Part shown: positions 31,894 through 41,031 of the stretch, piece by piece
Layout of the letters: each line of letters begins with the position of its first letter
Numbering within the stretch: position 1 is the stretch's first letter
From: an uncultured Clostridia bacterium
GTDB taxonomy: Bacteria; Bacillota; Clostridia; Christensenellales; UBA1242
Direction of reading: 5' to 3'
DNA: 41,054 nt
Assembly: GCA_944383315.1 (NCBI GenBank)
Contig: CALWPB010000008.1
Span: 1 to 41,054, forward strand
Notes under the pieces: model-generated
Told to the model about the DNA's origin: nothing
What the model saw: the letters and a program-made list of their open reading frames with translations, nothing else
Database searches by the model: none
Made by a program: the position numbers and the translations under genes

Positions 31894-33921
31894 TTATATC
31901 ATATCGTCAAAGTTGTTGTCCGTTGAATCATTAGCATTATTATTTGAAATCGGAGTAAACACGGCAGTTACGATTTTGTCCTTTACCAAAGTGTACGGAA
32001 TAGAAGCACTCATTCCATAGCCGTCAAGAATTTCACCATCAACAGACCAGCCCGAGAACGCGTAACCCGTGTAATTTACCGCAATAAAAGTAACATTTTC
32101 GTCATCGGTGGTATTGTCGTAATCAAAGCCCACGATGCGCGCTTCCCCACCGTTTGTGGCAGTAACAACTGTTCCCGTTACCGCTCCGCCAGTAGACGGG
32201 GTTTTGTAATCAGGCGGGGTGCCTTGTACAAGGTTAAATACAATCGTTGATTTTGCATACTGTCCCACTAGCCAAAGGTCAAGCATATTGTTAGTATCTT
32301 TTACCGTGTACCCAATTATGCGCGCGTTACCCGCTCCCATAATTTCGGCGCGGTAGTACTCAACATTAAATGCCACATTGTCCACTATAATACTATGTAC
32401 ATAATACCCCGCTTGCGGTGCAATCACAACATTAGTATAGCCTTCGTTGTCTATGAATTCGGAGAAAGTAGCCGAGCCACCCACTGCGGAATAAGCGAGC
32501 GGTTTTTCTTCACCGCCGAAAGTTATTTCAAAAACTTCACCAGCAGTAAGATTTTCAAAGTATAATGTGATTACATTATTTGTCGTTGTATATGAATAGT
32601 GAATATCTCCAACGAAGCCATCACCTGATGCCGTTGTGCTGATATCTACCCAGTTCTGCCCTGGCAAACGGAAACGTTGAGTATATGCCATATTTTGCTG
32701 GGCATAGATTGTGGCGGTGGTGTTATCTAATGTCGCTCGGTCAAAACTGTTAATCGTTACCGCATTATTTTCAATTGAAATATCTATTGTTGGGCTCGCT
32801 TGTGTGGCGGTAATGGTTACGTCGGTTGTAACATTTTGAAGTTGAACATAACACTTCCCATCAGTACCTTGATATATTCTATACTGAAAGCCATTTCCAC
32901 TTTGGAAAGAGCCTGCACTTGTGGGGATGTTGGAATAATTAACTGTTGTTTCATTTATGGTTATTTGATCTATTGTGTAATTTGTGGCTGTGTATGTAAA
33001 GGTTTGTGGGGTGTTGTAGGTATCTGCAGCTACACCAGTAAAAGAAGATTTATCTAATTGCACAAAACTATTTAAATTATCTAGCACATTTGCATTTATA
33101 TTTATCGCTAAATCACTACTTAACAACAGCGAAGATAGTGAGAGATGAGCGGCAGGACGGACGCCGCGGCTACTGACCACACTGCTGCTGTTAGCGGAGC
33201 CCGAGGAGTCCACTATCATCGCACTGCTGCTACTGCCAGAGACGCCGGAGCGCAGCCAGCAATAATTTGATACGCTCGTATCGTCAAATCCACGGTCGTT
33301 AGCATCCAACCCCCAAAGGCTGAAAGCTTCATAAAGACTGGGTAACCAGAAATTCTCACTTCCGCCCAATGCTCCTTGGTCGCTAGTGCATCCATCATAA
33401 GTACCATTTTGTGCTTGTGCTGTTTTATATGTATTACTCATTTGATTTGGTGTACGTACAAAACTAGACATTGCAGTGTATGTGGCTACTTGTGTAGTGT
33501 AATAGTTGTCTACCGTTGTACGTACTGTTGAACTACTATATACAGTTATACCAAACCTCGACGTTGTATATGGCTCTGTCATCCATACGGTAATTATATC
33601 ATCGTCTTCTGGGTCGCGGTATACCACTTGCCATTCTTCCCCTGCCATTTCAAACACTATTGGCATACCGCCATTTTCCAATGTTGTGGCTCCACCTGTG
33701 CGACTGCCTAATCTGTCCATTAAGGCTGCATAAACACTGTAATTTACTATTGACCTGTTACTTGTGTCTATTATATCACCTATTGAACTACCGCCTTTTA
33801 AGGCATTTGATTTGTTTATGTGATTAATAATCAAGTATGCACCAGTTCCCGCAAGTGCGCCAAACATAAACACAACGGCTACTATAATATTTATTAACCT
33901 TGCTCTTGCGCTAATTTTCAT
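31894..33921 (-). CDS. secreted surface protein with C-type-lectin-like domain and InlB-like repeat
   Basis: 675 aa. Start set at ATG 33921, with GGGAGGT 7 bases upstream. N-terminal signal anchor (about 10-33). Residues about 60-270 show the pattern FWLPSLYEAF, YCWLRSG, then SSRGVRPAAHLSL, typical of DUF6273-like, C-type-lectin-fold domains, some relatives of which are variable or binding modules. Then come beta-rich Ig/InlB-like segments, and a final AFSGWSVDGE...AVF repeat of the Listeria-Bacteroides type. The domain's central stretch is GC-rich and Ser-rich (AGC/AGT codons), unlike the rest of the gene. Probably a large surface-exposed binding protein. A coupled micro-ORF overlaps its start. 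Confidence 0.75.
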   Translation of the reverse strand: MKISARARLINIIVAVVFMFGALAGTGAYLIINHINKSNALKGGSSIGDIIDTSNRSIVNYSVYAALMDRLGSRTGGATTLENGGMPIVFEMAGEEWQVVYRDPEDDDIITVWMTEPYTTSRFGITVYSSSTVRTTVDNYYTTQVATYTAMSSFVRTPNQMSNTYKTAQAQNGTYDGCTSDQGALGGSENFWLPSLYEAFSLWGLDANDRGFDDTSVSNYCWLRSGVSGSSSSAMIVDSSGSANSSSVVSSRGVRPAAHLSLSSLLLSSDLAININANVLDNLNSFVQLDKSSFTGVAADTYNTPQTFTYTATNYTIDQITINETTVNYSNIPTSAGSFQSGNGFQYRIYQGTDGKCYVQLQNVTTDVTITATQASPTIDISIENNAVTINSFDRATLDNTTATIYAQQNMAYTQRFRLPGQNWVDISTTASGDGFVGDIHYSYTTTNNVITLYFENLTAGEVFEITFGGEEKPLAYSAVGGSATFSEFIDNEGYTNVVIAPQAGYYVHSIIVDNVAFNVEYYRAEIMGAGNARIIGYTVKDTNNMLDLWLVGQYAKSTIVFNLVQGTPPDYKTPSTGGAVTGTVVTATNGGEARIVGFDYDNTTDDENVTFIAVNYTGYAFSGWSVDGEILDGYGMSASIPYTLVKDKIVTAVFTPISNNNANDSTDNNFDDMI
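33140..33265 (-). other. GC-rich serine-codon patch (possible hypervariable region)
   Basis: By counting a 38-base part, GC is about 68%, far above the AT-rich background. It encodes SGVSGSSSSAMIVDSSGSAN and on to SSRGVRPAA with many AGC/AGT codons, at the ligand-facing position of a lectin-like fold. No reverse transcriptase or template repeat lies in the window. Confidence 0.45.
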
Positions 33922-34028
33922 AATGATACCTCCCTTGTTATATAATCGGATGAGTTTCTTCGTCTCCGTCTCTGCGGGCAAGGCTTAGAAAGACAAAATT
34001 TAAATCTTGCTTTTGCGCTAATTTGCAT
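33918..34028 (-). CDS. 36-aa upstream ORF coupled to the secreted protein
   Basis: Starts MQISAKARFK, strikingly like the MKISARARL start of the downstream protein, then FCLSKPCPQ, five Arg and NSSDYITREVSL. Preceded by AGGAG with a 10-base spacer. Its TGA overlaps the downstream ATG (ATGA), so translation is coupled. It may be a leader peptide, or the frameshifted remnant of a duplicated gene start. Confidence 0.5.
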   Translation of the reverse strand: MQISAKARFKFCLSKPCPQRRRRRNSSDYITREVSL

Positions 34029-34085
34029 AGATTTGTACTCCTATTTTTTAATTTGTATTACTAGACATTTTTTAACAATAATATA

Positions 34086-34137
34086 TTACATCATTTTGTG
34101 GTGTAAATCAAGTATTTTACATCAGTTAGTGATATAA
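34086..34137. promoter_or_regulatory. paired operators of the 34146 XRE gene
   Basis: Two 21-bp dyads 31 bp apart: TTACATCA-N5-TGGTGTAA (34086-34106) and TTACATCA-N5-TGATATAA (34117-34137). The second overlaps the presumed -10 TAAAAT (34135-34140). Probable autoregulatory sites. Confidence 0.6.
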
Positions 34138-34145
34138 AATATTTT

Positions 34146-34355
34146 ATGGATATAGCGAAACAAGTTGGCAAAGTTTTAAAAGACGCACGTAAGGCACAAA
34201 ATTTGACACAACAACAAGTTGCAAAAATTATGCTTATGACGCAACAGCAATATAGCCGTTTTGAAAACGGTATATTTGAGTTGAATTACAGCCAGATAAT
34301 CAAACTTTGCGAGATTTTAAAAATAACGCCTAATGAACTTTTTGAATTTGAGTAA
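34146..34355 (+). CDS. XRE-family transcriptional regulator
   Basis: 69 aa, one HTH_3 domain. NLTQQQVAKIMLMTQQQYSR is the helix-turn-helix, followed by FENGIFELNYSQIIKLCEIL. No effector domain, so an autorepressor type. No ribosome binding site; the -10-like TAAAAT ends 5 bases before the ATG, suggesting a leaderless mRNA. Divergent from the secreted-protein gene, whose leader begins about 100 bp away, so it may control that gene as well. Confidence 0.88.
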   Translation: MDIAKQVGKVLKDARKAQNLTQQQVAKIMLMTQQQYSRFENGIFELNYSQIIKLCEILKITPNELFEFE

Positions 34356-34552
34356 CAAACAAATTGTTGTTGCTTTTATTTTTATATGCCCGCCCTAAAA
34401 ACAATTTCTTCTCAAACCTAAGTAATGCAGGCACAAAAACTAGAATTTATTACTTCTGTAAACATAAGCCCCCTATTTTTATAAAATCTTACTGTTTCCC
34501 CGTTTAAAAAGTGTCGAAAGTTGTTAAAAACTAGATTATATTTAAATTATAC

Positions 34553-34596
34553 GGAACATTTTGTTCCAAGTCAACAAAATGGGAACAATTTGTTCT
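34553..34596. promoter_or_regulatory. paired operators of the 34608 XRE gene
   Basis: GGAACATTTTGTTCC (34553-34567) and GGAACAATTTGTTCT (34582-34596), both dyads of GGAAC/GTTCC, 29 bp apart. The second abuts the -10-like TAAAAT (34596-34601). Confidence 0.65.
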
Positions 34597-34607
34597 AAAA
34601 TTTAAAT

Positions 34608-34814
34608 ATGAATAATAAATTTGCAGAACGATTAAAGGCTGAGCGCATTAACAACAAAATGCAACGCGCTGAACTTGCCGAGCGTGTCGGCGTTTCGGTT
34701 CGTACTATATCATACTGGGAAAATGGCGAACGCGAGTGCGATTTTGATACATTATTGTTACTTGCTTCCATTCTCGGCACAACTACAGATTATTTACTCG
34801 GCGCTATTGACTAG
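34608..34814 (+). CDS. XRE-family transcriptional regulator
   Basis: 68 aa single HTH_3 domain: MQRAELAERVGVSVRTISYW is the HTH, then ENGERECDFDTLLLLASILG. No ribosome binding site; the -10-like TAAAAT ends 6 bases before the ATG, again leaderless. Two identical-type operators lie just upstream, so autoregulation is likely. The 34356-34552 stretch before the operators shows no gene. Confidence 0.88.
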   Translation: MNNKFAERLKAERINNKMQRAELAERVGVSVRTISYWENGERECDFDTLLLLASILGTTTDYLLGAID

Positions 34815-34973
34815 CCTATAAAACGCTTCAACAATAATAGTATACCCTATATTTCGACAAAAAACTTACAAAATACAAACTTGTATCAACTTTTTTTATA
34901 TATCAACAAATTTGTATATTTTTAGCCTTTCAACCGTTTTCTAAAAATTAGTAACTTTTAGCAATAGCAACTT

Positions 34974-34996
34974 GCCTTACATCAAGGCGCTTTTTT
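34974..34996 (+). terminator. intrinsic terminator
   Basis: GCCTT-ACATC-AAGGC followed by GC and six T. It ends the upstream XRE transcript. Confidence 0.7.
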
Positions 34997-35017
34997 ATAT
35001 GCTTGTTTCCGCAATTT

Positions 35018-35033
35018 TTACGATATTCCGTAA
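35018..35033. promoter_or_regulatory. TTACG operator, site 1
   Basis: TTACG-N6-CGTAA (TTACGATATTCCGTAA). Overlaps the -35 (AAGACA) of the 35091 gene. Confidence 0.6.
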
Positions 35034-35062
35034 GACAAATTTAAAAATAAAAGGTATCTTAT

Positions 35063-35078
35063 TTACGACAAAACGTAA
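35063..35078. promoter_or_regulatory. TTACG operator, site 2
   Basis: TTACG-N6-CGTAA, 45 bp after site 1. Lies over the transcription start, just before AAAGGAAACC and the ATG at 35091. Confidence 0.6.
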
Positions 35079-35090
35079 TAAAGGAAACCT

Positions 35091-35321
35091 ATGACCATTA
35101 CCGAAGCATTGCGCAAGCGTATTCAAGAATTGGCAGATGAGCGGCAAATCTCATTGACTAACCTTTGTCTAAATTGCGATTTGACGCCGTCCACTGTTTT
35201 TGATTTTATGTACGGCAAGAGTAAGCACCCTCAAATTAGCACTATAAATAAAATCTGTAAGGGTTGTGGCATTACACTACAACAATTTTTTGCAAAAGAC
35301 TATTTCGACAACATCGATTAG
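35091..35321 (+). CDS. XRE-family transcriptional regulator
   Basis: 76 aa with one HTH (ISLTNLCLNCDLTPSTVFDF, then MYGKSKHPQISTINKICKG), the short YozG-like XRE type found in Clostridia. It has a good ribosome binding site (AAAGGA), unlike the two upstream regulators. Two TTACG-N6-CGTAA operators precede it and a third lies after it, before the DUF4116 gene, so it probably represses itself and that gene. Confidence 0.88.
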   Translation: MTITEALRKRIQELADERQISLTNLCLNCDLTPSTVFDFMYGKSKHPQISTINKICKGCGITLQQFFAKDYFDNID

Positions 35322-35364
35322 TCTTTTTTATATTAACATAAAATTTTTTATAAATCAAACATAT

Positions 35365-35380
35365 TTACGATATTTCGTAA
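35365..35380. promoter_or_regulatory. TTACG operator, site 3
   Basis: TTACGATATTTCGTAA, one base different from site 1. About 50 bp upstream of the -35 of the DUF4116 gene, linking it to the XRE regulator at 35091. Confidence 0.6.
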
Positions 35381-35428
35381 ATTTTTACTAAGTTAAAAAT
35401 CTTTCGGTATAGTCTTTAACGGAGGCTC

Positions 35429-35457
35429 TTGACTTTTGCTCTATTTTCATTTATAAT
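35429..35457 (+). promoter_or_regulatory. promoter of the DUF4116-type gene
   Basis: TTGACT (35429-35434), 17-bp spacer, TATAAT (35452-35457). Predicted start about 35464, leaving a leader of only about 11 bases before the ATG at 35475. Confidence 0.75.
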
Positions 35458-35474
35458 ATTTAAAAGATGAAAAA

Positions 35475-37010
35475 ATGGAGAAAGAAAAATTGGAGAGAAA
35501 TGAAGCACTGCAATTATTGGCAAAATATGGTGCAAACTACTATAAATTTTTGCCAAAAGAACTACGAAAAGACAAAAAGATTTTGCTAACAGCCTTAAAG
35601 AGCAAATGGGAACCGTTGATTTTTGCTGACCGCAGTTTAAAAAATGATAAAGAAGTTATTTTGAGCGCAGTAAAACACTCGGCAAAACCGTTAATTTACG
35701 TAAAAAATTCGCTCAAAAAAGATAGTGAATTTGCAAATAAATTGCTTAATGTAAATGTAGACTGCATCAAGTACATTTTGACGCAAGACATTAGTTATAA
35801 AAACGCGCTCAAAGTGGCAGAGAGCAGCCAGCCATATTTAAAATATTTAAAAGAAGAATATAGACGCGACCGCAAAATCGCAAGTGCGGCGGTAGCAAGC
35901 AACTGGCAAAACATATTTTACGCACTTTATTTTGACAAAGATATGATAAAAGATGCCCTAGCGCACTCGTGGCATTTTTTGTCTATTGTGCCTGAATATT
36001 TGAAACGTGAAACAGAGATTATCAAGTTGGCGCTTGCAAAAAACAAGTGGGCAATCAAACATTTTACGCACTTAACACATAACAAAGAAATAATTGCTAC
36101 TTTGCTGAAAAGTTCGGGTTTCGACTATCGTGTTTTGGAGTTGTTATCCCCAGAAAGTCGCAAGGACTTATACATTGTGAAGCAAGTAATTGACCAAAAA
36201 GGCGGACAAGCCATTGCGTATGCTGATGAAAGCCTGTATACTGACAGGACCTTAGTTTTGTATGCGCTCACGCGTTTTAGAGACTACTATTATTTTGATA
36301 ATGCCGAAGCGAATAAATTAGCGCTAAAAATTTTTAAAAATATTATTTTGCCTTATTATATAAATGATAGCGAAATTGTAATCATCTTTTTACGGAATAA
36401 TTCAACCATCCGCGAACTCGTCTATAACTATTTGTCCGCAGTCTTGAAAACAAACAAAGATATTTGTATGCTAGTGCCTTACAGCGTGATAGCGGAAAAT
36501 ATGAAGCCAGACATTGACATAGCAATAAATGCGGTAAAAACTGATTTGGCTAACTTTGCACTGCTACCCGACAATTTACAACGCGACAAACGATTAATAG
36601 ATGTTTTGCTCGAAAATTTGCCTAGAAATTTTAAAGTTTTCGATACACTACCCGATTTTATAAAAAATGATGAGAAAATTAAACAACACGTTTTAGAAAT
36701 TTGCACACAAAAAATAAAAGAAACTTATTTATCACGTTCAAGTGGTGGTAAGATAATGATATCACAAATACATTTATCTAATCTACCTATGTTTCTGCGT
36801 GAAGATGAAAAATTTTGCTTGACAGCGATTCAAATCGACCCTACAAACTTTACTGCTATTAGTCCTAAACTTGCGGATAGTGAAGATTTTATGCGCAAGG
36901 CAATCAAGATTTATCCTAATAGTTTTTATATGTGTTCGGAGAGATTGAGCCAAAACACAGAAATTCGCGAACTAGCAAAATCGTTAGGTTGCAAAATATA
37001 TGATAAATAA
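35475..37010 (+). CDS. DUF4116-like repeat protein
   Basis: 511 aa, cytoplasmic, built of about ten repeats of 40-50 residues. Recognisable units include DKKILLTALKSKWEPLIFAD, DKEVILSAVKHSAKPLIYVK and a late one around EDEKFCLTAIQIDPTNFTAI. The pattern D-x-x-h-h-x-x-A-h...L-x-h is that of DUF4116, whose function is unknown; the fold is probably an alpha-solenoid for protein binding. No good binding site precedes ATG 35475; TTG at 35490 in the same frame has GGAG upstream and may be the true start. Probably controlled by the adjoining XRE repressor. Confidence 0.75.
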   Translation: MEKEKLERNEALQLLAKYGANYYKFLPKELRKDKKILLTALKSKWEPLIFADRSLKNDKEVILSAVKHSAKPLIYVKNSLKKDSEFANKLLNVNVDCIKYILTQDISYKNALKVAESSQPYLKYLKEEYRRDRKIASAAVASNWQNIFYALYFDKDMIKDALAHSWHFLSIVPEYLKRETEIIKLALAKNKWAIKHFTHLTHNKEIIATLLKSSGFDYRVLELLSPESRKDLYIVKQVIDQKGGQAIAYADESLYTDRTLVLYALTRFRDYYYFDNAEANKLALKIFKNIILPYYINDSEIVIIFLRNNSTIRELVYNYLSAVLKTNKDICMLVPYSVIAENMKPDIDIAINAVKTDLANFALLPDNLQRDKRLIDVLLENLPRNFKVFDTLPDFIKNDEKIKQHVLEICTQKIKETYLSRSSGGKIMISQIHLSNLPMFLREDEKFCLTAIQIDPTNFTAISPKLADSEDFMRKAIKIYPNSFYMCSERLSQNTEIRELAKSLGCKIYDK

Positions 37011-37060
37011 TAACAAGCAAGCAAATTTATTTTAAAATAATTACCCTATAATTTAAAACA

Positions 37061-37088
37061 AAAAAAGCACTATGGTAGTGCTTTTTTG
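37061..37088. terminator. bidirectional intrinsic terminator
   Basis: Perfect 12-bp stem AAAAAAGCACTA/TAGTGCTTTTTT with a 3-base loop, between the DUF4116-type gene and groEL. Confidence 0.9.
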
Positions 37089-37161
37089 CTATATAGTCGC
37101 AATTTTTTAATATTTAGTTGCAAATTTTGTATTTATTATTCAACATTTTAATATTTACTAA

Positions 37162-38799
<1,638 letters not shown>

Positions 38800-38807
38800 T
38801 TAACTCA

Positions 38808-39095
38808 CTAATCTTTAATTTTGCCGAGCAAGTCGCTTTGAGACATAATCACGTACTCTTGTCCGTCAAACTTGAATTCACTGCCCGCATACTTTGGGTA
38901 CAGTACCTTATCACCGACAGCAACCTGCATAACAGTTTGCTTGCCGTCTATCATATCACCCTTGCCCACTGCGATTACTTCTGCAATCTGTGGCTTTTCT
39001 TGGCTGTTGTTTGGTAGTATTATACCGCCAGCCGTTACCGTTTCGGGTTCGATAGGTTTAATTACAATTTTGTCAAATAATGGTTCAATTTTCAT
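38808..39095 (-). CDS. groES: co-chaperonin GroES
   Basis: 95 aa, the normal GroES length; caps the GroEL ring. Family segments: PLFDKIVIKPIEPETVTAGG, IILPNNSQEKP (mobile loop region), GDKVLYPKYAGSEFKFDGQE and YVIMSQSDLLG. Start preceded by GAGGTG. First gene of the groESL operon. No CIRCE (HrcA) site is found; instead 12-bp inverted arms flank the promoter. Confidence 0.97.
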   Translation of the reverse strand: MKIEPLFDKIVIKPIEPETVTAGGIILPNNSQEKPQIAEVIAVGKGDMIDGKQTVMQVAVGDKVLYPKYAGSEFKFDGQEYVIMSQSDLLGKIKD

Positions 39096-39115
39096 ATTAT
39101 CACCTCGATTTTAGT

Positions 39116-39164
39116 GCAAACTTTTTTGAGTTATACCACGCAAAAAAGTATTAAAAAAGTTTGC
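39116..39164. promoter_or_regulatory. 12-bp inverted arms around the groESL promoter
   Basis: GCAAACTTTTTT (39116-39127) and its exact inverse AAAAAAGTTTGC (39153-39164), 25 bp apart. The minus-strand -10 TATAAC lies between them; one arm covers the -35 region and the other the transcription start. Confidence 0.6.
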
Positions 39165-39267
39165 TTCTTCAACAAACATATATATTTTATCACAGAATTT
39201 TCAAAATGTAACCACCTTAGGACAACTTTTTTGAAATATTTTGTAAATTTTTCGCGTATACTTGAGT

Positions 39268-40035
39268 ATGCAGCCAAAAAAGCCGTATTTTGAAGTAACA
39301 TTACTTGGCAATCCAAAAAAGCGCAAACTTTGGATAATTATAATTAGTATTATGCTTGTTATAATAATTTTGTCCGTAATAATTGTTGCGCTTGTTCGCA
39401 CTTTTAGCAAAAATGCCCTTAGTCCGCAAACTTATTATTATGTATACGTTTCCACTGATGCTGAGAATGCCACAGATGCAGAAACGGCAGCAAATGAATA
39501 TAGGGTGCGCGGTGGTGCGGGGCTTACGTATCACAAAGACAACAAATGGTATATAATTTTATCTTTATATTTAAGTGAAAATGACGCAAAAAAAGTATGC
39601 GCGCAATTATCCGAGCAAGACATTGTTGCGGAATACGCAAATATTACCACAACCCCACTTGCCAACACTGCCTTTACGGACGAAGAACGAAAAATTGCTG
39701 AAAATATTTACGACCATTACAAACAAACTATTGAGGCTATTTATCAAATTTCAATAGACCTAGATAGTAGTACGATTACCGAAAGCAGCGCGCAAGTGCG
39801 AGTAAGCCAACTTGCGCTACTTTGGAGCCAGCGCACAATGACACTAGCCGATAAAATAGACCTAACACGTCCCGAAAGCAAGGACCACCCGCTACTTGAT
39901 ACTTATACACTTAGTATGCAAGTAACGGGGCTACTCGATGTGCTCGCTGATGAAAGTAACTATTCCGCAACCCTACTTACCTATACAAGCCTTGCGCGTA
40001 GAACAACCTTTTCACTTGCAAATATTGAGATTTAA
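39268..40035 (+). CDS. single-pass membrane protein with SPOR-like domain
   Basis: 255 aa. Cytoplasmic N-terminus of about 20 residues, one transmembrane helix (about 22-44), then an extracellular part. Residues about 54-125 (YYYVYVSTDAENATDAETAA, then NKWYIILSLYLSENDAKKVC) have the alternating beta-alpha-beta pattern of SPOR peptidoglycan-binding domains; the remaining 130 residues are helical and unassigned. An ATG at 39268 is preferred to the TTG at 39262. No binding site; TATACT ends 5 bases before the ATG, another possible leaderless start. The SPOR assignment is tentative. Confidence 0.65.
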   Translation: MQPKKPYFEVTLLGNPKKRKLWIIIISIMLVIIILSVIIVALVRTFSKNALSPQTYYYVYVSTDAENATDAETAANEYRVRGGAGLTYHKDNKWYIILSLYLSENDAKKVCAQLSEQDIVAEYANITTTPLANTAFTDEERKIAENIYDHYKQTIEAIYQISIDLDSSTITESSAQVRVSQLALLWSQRTMTLADKIDLTRPESKDHPLLDTYTLSMQVTGLLDVLADESNYSATLLTYTSLARRTTFSLANIEI

Positions 40036-40361
40036 AGCATAAAGACTTAGTAAGAAAATTACTAAGATTTATAAATTAATATTTTTAATAATTATTAAAG
40101 TACTATCATTCTGAGTCTTGCCTACAAAGACGGAAACAAAAAATTAACATTTTAGCCTACTTTCTTGTTAGTATAATTTCTAAACACCGTAAAACTTTTG
40201 TTGATGATTAATAAGCCACATTTTGCATATAAATAATACTAAATATTGCTTATTAAGTCAAACAAATTGCTTGTCAAGCAATAAAATATATAAAATTATG
40301 GCTTGGTAAACATATATTATGATACAAAAATATATTACAATAATAAAAAACGGAGAAAACT
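40036..40361. other. AT-rich intergenic region with two palindromes
   Basis: 326 bp without a gene. CTTAGTAA-GAAAA-TTACTAAG (40046-40066, terminator-like stem without a clear T-run) ends the upstream gene. ATTGCTTG-T-CAAGCAAT (40266-40282) is a perfect palindrome upstream of the XRE gene. Nothing else seen. Confidence 0.5.
40266..40282. promoter_or_regulatory. palindromic operator upstream of the 40362 XRE gene
   Basis: ATTGCTTG-T-CAAGCAAT, perfect 8-bp arms; an ATTGCTTATTAAG half-match lies about 30 bp before it. Candidate binding site of the regulator encoded downstream. Confidence 0.45.
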
Positions 40362-40655
40362 ATGGAATACGACATTGCAGAAAGAGTAGCATATTTTAGA
40401 AACAAGCGAAATTTGAGCGCTCGAGAATTAAGCCTGATGCTTGGGAAAAATAGTAGTTATATCAGCAAATTAGAAGCAAATGCTTTTGTAATTTCTACCC
40501 CTGCTCTTTATGAAATTTTAAATGTATTGCAAGTTTCTCCGCAAGAATTCTTTGCAACAAATTATCACACTTACAGTATTAATGTTGAATTAATAAACTT
40601 AATTGAAAAGTTACCACTTGAAAAACGTGAATATTTGATTAAATTTTTGAAATAA
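40362..40655 (+). CDS. XRE-family transcriptional regulator
   Basis: 97 aa: HTH domain at about 5-62 (LSARELSLMLGKNSSYISKL is the HTH, then VISTPALYEILNVLQVSPQEF), plus a short helical tail of 30 residues (INLIEKLPLEKREYLIKFLK) typical of clostridial XRE proteins. Start has GGAG 6 bases upstream. Fourth XRE gene in 6.5 kb. Confidence 0.85.
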   Translation: MEYDIAERVAYFRNKRNLSARELSLMLGKNSSYISKLEANAFVISTPALYEILNVLQVSPQEFFATNYHTYSINVELINLIEKLPLEKREYLIKFLK

Positions 40656-40803
40656 CAAATTTAATCTATTTTATTTATAATTTAAAGTAAAATTAGTTTA
40701 ATTATAAAAAAATATTCATAAATATTTTTTGTTTAGTTGCCAAAAAATTTGTCGAATTTATTTGACAAATTTTCAAATTGTGTTTATTATTTAATTGACC
40801 GTT

Positions 40804-40917
40804 TGATAACCACCCGAACAGTCCCCATGGCACGGGTTAAGTTGCCATCTGATTATTTTATGTCCTTGCAAACGCAAATGTCGGTGTATTGTTTACACAG
40901 ACAGATGCGTTTTTTGT
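40804..40917 (+). ncRNA. putative structured RNA ending in a terminator
   Basis: No good gene. Two mutually exclusive pairings are visible: ACCCG (40812-40816) with CGGGT (40833-40837), and ATGGCA (40827-40832) with TGCCAT (40843-40848). A long stem AACGCA/TGCGTT, TGTC/GACA, GTGTA/TACAC (40871-40911) then runs into TTTTTTG, an intrinsic terminator. The layout resembles a riboswitch or leader, but I recognise no known class. Confidence 0.4.
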
Positions 40918-40932
40918 TTTTTAAACTACTAA

Positions 40933-41031
40933 ATCAAAAGACGTGAGGGGTACTCTCACTCCTCACGTCCTTCAAGTCTTATGCTTTTCGATAAGCGGGG
41001 GCTCTCGCTCCGCTCGCCCGCCTCTTTTGAT
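40933..41031. other. hairpin-rich segment at the right edge
   Basis: ATCAAAAGA (40933-40941) inversely matches TCTTTTGAT (41023-41031). Inside are GACGTGAGG/CCTCACGTC (40940-40969) and a GC-rich stem GCGGG/CCCGC (about 40995-41021). It may be a structured RNA or a small repeat element; cut off by the window edge soon after. Confidence 0.4.

Noticed and set aside
33922..34080. c-di-GMP or other riboswitch before the secreted protein
   Set aside because: The conserved core motifs are not present; the sequence is better explained by the coupled micro-ORF.
39100..39165. CIRCE element before groES
   Set aside because: The TTAGCACTC/GAGTGCTAA halves are absent; TTAGTGCAAAC only superficially resembles one half.
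40737..40946. 69-codon open frame
   Set aside because: No ribosome binding site, and it runs through a strong intrinsic terminator and structured sequence.
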